NCBI GenBank assembly: GCA_017432325.1
Contig: JAFRJJ010000054.1
Coordinates: forward strand, 16,100-80,099
From: Solobacterium sp.
Lineage (GTDB): Bacteria > Bacillota_I > Bacilli_A > Erysipelotrichales > Erysipelotrichaceae
Length of the DNA: 64,000 nt
Direction of reading: 5' to 3'
The translations under genes and the position numbers were made by a program. This document shows, piece after piece, positions 60,942-64,000 of the stretch. A model generated the notes under the pieces. That model was not told the DNA's origin, ran no database searches, and was given only the letters and a program-made list of their open reading frames with translations. The stretch's first letter is position 1. Every line of letters starts with the position of its first letter.

Positions 60942-61811
60942 ATGAAAAAGACCGGTAAATTGATCGCAGCTTTATGTTTTGCGCTGACTGCTGCAGGAAC
61001 ACATACACTGAATACCGAGGCGGAACTGGTGAGGAAAGCCTGGGGACAGGGTTATTCCAACACCTTTATTCTTGGCTTCAACAATACCATCGGTTCTGCA
61101 GTGAACATCTACACACTGCCCGGGACAGAGGGAGACATCATCCATCACACGGGAAACTTCAACGGCATCAACTATGACATGCTGGAAGTAAAGCCATCCG
61201 ATACAACGTTTGTCAAAATGGACTACATGGGTCATGCGGAATGGCTCAGCGACATTTATGACTGGGGACTGCTGAGTGAAGGTTATGTACGTGCCGGAGG
61301 GATCAATGCCAACTATTATTCCTGGCATACAAATCCCAATGTCGGTCAGCCGGTAGGCGGACTGAGAATGGCAGGCAAGTGGACTTACTTCTGGGATGAT
61401 CCGAATATCCCGGAATACGGAAGCGGCTATTGTACAGCGTACTGGGACAGGACCGGCAATATGAAACTGGTCTACAGCGGGGAAGACATCAACGGCGGCG
61501 GATGGGTCGGTGAGAAGGTCGAATCGGAAAACGCACTGTCCGGTTCCTATACCTATATCGTCAACGGTGAGCGGAAAGACCTGACCGGCGGAGCAGGAAT
61601 GTATGCATACCACTACAATGATTATGCCTTCAGCTGTCTTGCCCAGAAGGAAGACGGTACCTATTTCCTGATCAGCTTCTGGAACGGCATGCGTGATGAG
61701 AAGGTACAGGACTTCCTGCTGGACCTGGATGTCTATAATGCCATCCGTCTGGATGGCGGAACAAGCACATCCATGTGCTATGAAACAGATGTCGTCAAGG
61801 ATGCTGAGTAA
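60942..61811 (+). CDS. Phosphodiester glycosidase family protein (NAGPA domain), secreted
   Basis: A 289-aa secreted protein with a signal peptide (LIAALCFALTAAGTHT). The core has SAVNIYTLPGT-like strands and ends in NAIRLDGGTSTSMCYETD, the family fingerprint (N-A-x-x-L-D-G-G-x-S). Family members cleave N-acetylglucosamine-1-phosphodiesters in the wall or in exopolysaccharide. The start is ATG 60942, with no ribosome site and TTTAAT 12 bases upstream, so the message may be leaderless; a TTG at 60936 is also in frame. A terminator follows. Confidence 0.82.
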   Translation: MKKTGKLIAALCFALTAAGTHTLNTEAELVRKAWGQGYSNTFILGFNNTIGSAVNIYTLPGTEGDIIHHTGNFNGINYDMLEVKPSDTTFVKMDYMGHAEWLSDIYDWGLLSEGYVRAGGINANYYSWHTNPNVGQPVGGLRMAGKWTYFWDDPNIPEYGSGYCTAYWDRTGNMKLVYSGEDINGGGWVGEKVESENALSGSYTYIVNGERKDLTGGAGMYAYHYNDYAFSCLAQKEDGTYFLISFWNGMRDEKVQDFLLDLDVYNAIRLDGGTSTSMCYETDVVKDAE

Positions 61812-61836
61812 CTTCAACAAGATTATCAGTTATGAG

Positions 61837-61857
61837 AACCGCTCAACGCGGTTTTTT
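61837..61857 (+). terminator. Intrinsic terminator
   Basis: AACCGC / GCGGTT arms with TTTTTT after the glycosidase gene. Confidence 0.8.
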
Positions 61858-62007
61858 AGCCGATCCGGTATTCATCCTGTTGATTTCATCCGGTACCGGG
61901 ATGAAAACACAGAAATGTAAACTGTCATGTTACATTTTGCACATGAGGATTTCTTGTGGGAACAGGAACGGTTTTGTAGAATGAAGCCGTAAAGAAAGGA
62001 AACAACT

Positions 62008-62454
62008 ATGAATCAGCTTGGAGAAAAGATCGCCAGGAAACGAAAAGACCTTGGCATTACGCAGATCGAATTTGCGGACAAGATGTGTGTAACAAGACAG
62101 ACTGTCAGCCGCTGGGAAGCGGGAACAGTCTATCCGGATATCGATAAGATCAGTGATATTGCAGAGCTCCTGCATGTCAGCTGCGATTATCTTCTGAAAG
62201 ATGACGCAGAAGAAGAGAGTGCGGGAAGCCTGTCAGGCATCAGCAGACTGCTGAAGAGTGCGGAAGGTAAAATCGTCAGACTCAGCTTCTTTGATGAAGA
62301 AGCAGATCCTGATCTGTATAAAGCCGAATGCAGGATCATTGCCTTTGAAGGAAACTGGATGAAAGTGGAAGCAGAGACGAAAAAAGGAACGTTAGAAAAA
62401 CTGATCCCGGTATCCTCGATACTGTCACTGGAATTAGTCAGGGAGGACGCGTAA
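62008..62454 (+). CDS. XRE-family transcriptional regulator with C-terminal sensor-like domain
   Basis: A 148-aa protein. Residues 1-65 are a Cro/C1 helix-turn-helix (IARKRKDLGITQIEFAD, VTRQTVSRWEAGTVYPD). The remainder is a small domain (KIVRLSFFDEEADPDLYKA, then WMKVEAETKKGTLEKLIPV) that resembles the C-terminal part of the next gene. GAAAGGAAAC precedes the ATG. Its stop TAA directly abuts the next ATG, so both are co-translated. Confidence 0.88.
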   Translation: MNQLGEKIARKRKDLGITQIEFADKMCVTRQTVSRWEAGTVYPDIDKISDIAELLHVSCDYLLKDDAEEESAGSLSGISRLLKSAEGKIVRLSFFDEEADPDLYKAECRIIAFEGNWMKVEAETKKGTLEKLIPVSSILSLELVREDA

Positions 62455-62826
62455 ATGGAGTATGTCGGACTTGTATTCGGTATCTTCGGTCTGATAGCAT
62501 ATCTGGAATTATCTTCCCTGAAGGGAAGGATCACGGAACTGGAACGGGAGATGACAAAGATGAAGGGGACTTCCTTTCATGAAAACAGGTCATCCCTGCT
62601 GCATGCCGCAAGATCTTATATCGGACAGAACGTGATCATTGATCTGAAAGAAGACTATAAGGATCCGGATATCGAGATGTACGGCAACACGAAGCACGGT
62701 ACCAACACGATACTGGATGCGGATGCGGAATGGCTTTGTGTCCGTACGGAAAGCGCAAAGGGAAATACAGAAAAACTGATCCGCATGGAGGCGGTAGAAC
62801 GCATCACTGTGAGCAGGGATCAGTGA
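62455..62826 (+). CDS. Small membrane-anchored protein with a domain shared with the XRE regulator
   Basis: A 123-aa protein. One membrane helix at the N-terminus (YVGLVFGIFGLIAYLEL), a coiled-coil segment (LKGRITELEREMTKMKG), then a domain with IIDLKEDYKDPDIEMY and LCVRTESAKGNTEKLIRM, which follows the same spacing as the domain in the preceding regulator. Possibly the two bind the same ligand or each other. No family recognised. Confidence 0.75.
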   Translation: MEYVGLVFGIFGLIAYLELSSLKGRITELEREMTKMKGTSFHENRSSLLHAARSYIGQNVIIDLKEDYKDPDIEMYGNTKHGTNTILDADAEWLCVRTESAKGNTEKLIRMEAVERITVSRDQ

Positions 62827-62893
62827 ACTGCTGTTACTGCTCGGATGATCCGGGCAGAACCACATCAGAACAGACTGATCAGATGAAATGATG

Positions 62894-62940
62894 AAACACA
62901 GGTTAAAGCTGCAGGGAAACAGCATAAACCTGTGTTTCTT
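62894..62940 (+). terminator. Intrinsic terminator
   Basis: AAACACAGGTT / AACCTGTGTTT arms followed by T-rich sequence. Confidence 0.8.
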
Positions 62941-63062
62941 TCATGAGTTTTCAGTTCTGTACATTGAAAGAGGACTTTTTTATCGGAAAGTCCTGTATTT
63001 TGTCTCAATCAGAAGTATGATAGGAAACGGCATTCGTAAAGCGGAAGCGCGGGAGAATCAGG

Positions 63063-63737
63063 ATGGCGTTCAAAACAGTCAAAAACAATACAGGGAGAGG
63101 AATATTTCTGAATGCGGTCATAGCGGCAGTCAGTCTGTTTTTCAATGGCTTCGGCGTATATCTGACGATCAAAGCCAATATCGGAGCAGCTCCCTGGGAT
63201 GTTCTGAATCTCGGCATATCAAAGACGCTCGGCATCCTGTACGGTACAGCTTCCGTAACGGTATCCTACATGATCCTGGCGATCGATATCCTGATGAGGG
63301 AACCGATCGGCATCGCGATGTTCATCGACGCGCTGGTCGTTGGCAAGAGTGTTGACTTCTTCAACATGATCAATGCTGTTCCCACAGCAACTTCTCTTCT
63401 TACAGGGATCCCGATGATGCTCGTCGGAATCACCATTATCGCTTATACAGCTTATACGTACATGATGGCTGCCCTGGGCTGCGGTCCCCGTGACACGCTG
63501 CTTGTCGGACTGGCCAAACGGTTTCACAGACTGCCGATCGGCGCTGTCAGTATCGGTTTGCTGAGTACGGCAACACTGACCGGATGGCTGCTGGGCGGAC
63601 CGGTCGGTGTTGGAACACTGATCTGTGCGTTCGGTACCGGACCGATCATGCAGATCATATTTGATCTGGCACACTTCGATGCCGCTCATGTTCAGCATCA
63701 GAACCTGAAGGAATCGCTCGGAGTGATCCTGCACTGA
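63063..63737 (+). CDS. YczE/YyaS-family membrane protein
   Basis: A 224-aa integral membrane protein with five to six helices. Family motifs are FFNGFGVYLTIKANIGAAPWDVL and LGCGPRDTLLVGLAKR, as in YczE. In Bacillus a YczE protein affects secretion of lipopeptide synthesis products, otherwise the role is unknown. The ribosome site is weak. Followed by a terminator. Confidence 0.9.
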   Translation: MAFKTVKNNTGRGIFLNAVIAAVSLFFNGFGVYLTIKANIGAAPWDVLNLGISKTLGILYGTASVTVSYMILAIDILMREPIGIAMFIDALVVGKSVDFFNMINAVPTATSLLTGIPMMLVGITIIAYTAYTYMMAALGCGPRDTLLVGLAKRFHRLPIGAVSIGLLSTATLTGWLLGGPVGVGTLICAFGTGPIMQIIFDLAHFDAAHVQHQNLKESLGVILH

Positions 63738-63762
63738 ACAGCAGCAGATACGGTATATCAAT

Positions 63763-63788
63763 CGCAGGACTAAGTTCCTGCGTTTTTT
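63763..63788 (+). terminator. Intrinsic terminator
   Basis: CGCAGGA / TCCTGCG arms followed by TTTTTT. Confidence 0.9.
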
Positions 63789-63895
63789 GTATGAAGGTCT
63801 TCCGGACGGAAGCCGGTAATAATCTGCAGTTATTCATAACAAAACAACCTGAACGCAGTGTTATGTTCTCATCTTTAACAGTTGAAGAATAGAAG

Positions 63896-63937
63896 AATAC
63901 CGGATAATCCGATAATGAAAGGACTATCCGGTATTTT
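63896..63937. terminator. Hairpin between converging genes
   Basis: AATACCGGATA and TATCCGGTATT are perfect 11-bp arms, with T residues beyond; it could serve either strand. Confidence 0.55.
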
Positions 63938-63967
63938 GCCTATTGTAACGAATGTAGTGTGGAAACA

Positions 63968-64000
63968 CTATTCCTTGGTATTTTTAATAATATTGCGCAT
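63968..64000 (-). CDS. Possible C-terminal end of a protein cut by the window edge
   Basis: The minus strand reads MRNIIKNTKE and stops at TAG (complement of 63968-63970). The hairpin that follows on that strand is placed as expected for a terminator. Eleven codons are too few to identify the gene. Confidence 0.25.
   Translation of the reverse strand: MRNIIKNTKE

Overview
The window looks like chromosome from a low-to-mid GC gut Firmicute, most likely of the Erysipelotrichia (inference). The grounds are strong AGGAGG ribosome sites, a T-box leader on trpS, a lysine riboswitch, AgrC/LytTR signalling, many lipoproteins, and exported FMN/FAD reductases of the kind abundant in Erysipelotrichaceae. 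The species cannot be named from sequence alone.

Layout. 1-2985: start of gdhA, trpS with its T-box, an amidohydrolase and tRNA-Lys. 2986-4140: an AT-rich toxin-antitoxin islet (YefM-YoeB plus an orphan HigA) between two near-identical terminators. 4300-9400: a racemase-family protein, two envelope proteins and an RpiR regulator. 9400-25000: two lipoprotein FMN/FAD reductases, each divergent from its own regulator (RpiR, LysR). Between them lie a Mn-type pyrophosphatase, an AAA+ ATPase with a striking palindromic operator, a kinase-regulator-kinase LytTR operon, a hydrolase and a peptide-binding lipoprotein. 25000-36900: an M3 peptidase, a PTS IIB-like protein without its active histidine, hypB-hypB-hypA, a 756-aa protein with two nuclease-like domains, an aldo/keto reductase, a UPF0158-GNAT fusion, a YitT protein and an rRNA methyltransferase. 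37000-43200: two more peptide-binding lipoproteins (one under a lysine riboswitch), a GIY-YIG protein, YaaA and NagA. 43300-44700: an AT-rich AAA ATPase with 28-bp-spaced repeats upstream.

44783-50664 is a five-gene operon: PfkB kinase, GH31 enzyme close to sulfoquinovosidase YihQ, 3-hydroxyacid dehydrogenase, DUF4867 protein and fucose-isomerase-like protein. It reads as a sulfosugar pathway (release, isomerise, phosphorylate, reduce) lacking its aldolase. 51073-52986 is an ATPase-RloB pair of the AbiL abortive-infection type. 53100-53410 holds an unexplained hairpin array and a small ORF with a stop at codon 2. 53662-64000 carries lipoproteins, a glycosidase-like barrel, a pRiA4b ORF-3-like protein with an SSB-like tail, MORN and phosphodiester-glycosidase proteins on a divergent, apparently leaderless promoter, an XRE operon and a YczE-family membrane protein.

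Best leads: the sulfosugar-like operon with a changed sulfonate-binding residue, the tandem-nuclease protein, lysine-riboswitch control of a peptide-binding protein, the double HypB, the SSB-like tail, and several non-coding structures I could not name. No search, fold or alignment was run. Family calls rest on motifs and remembered family sequences.
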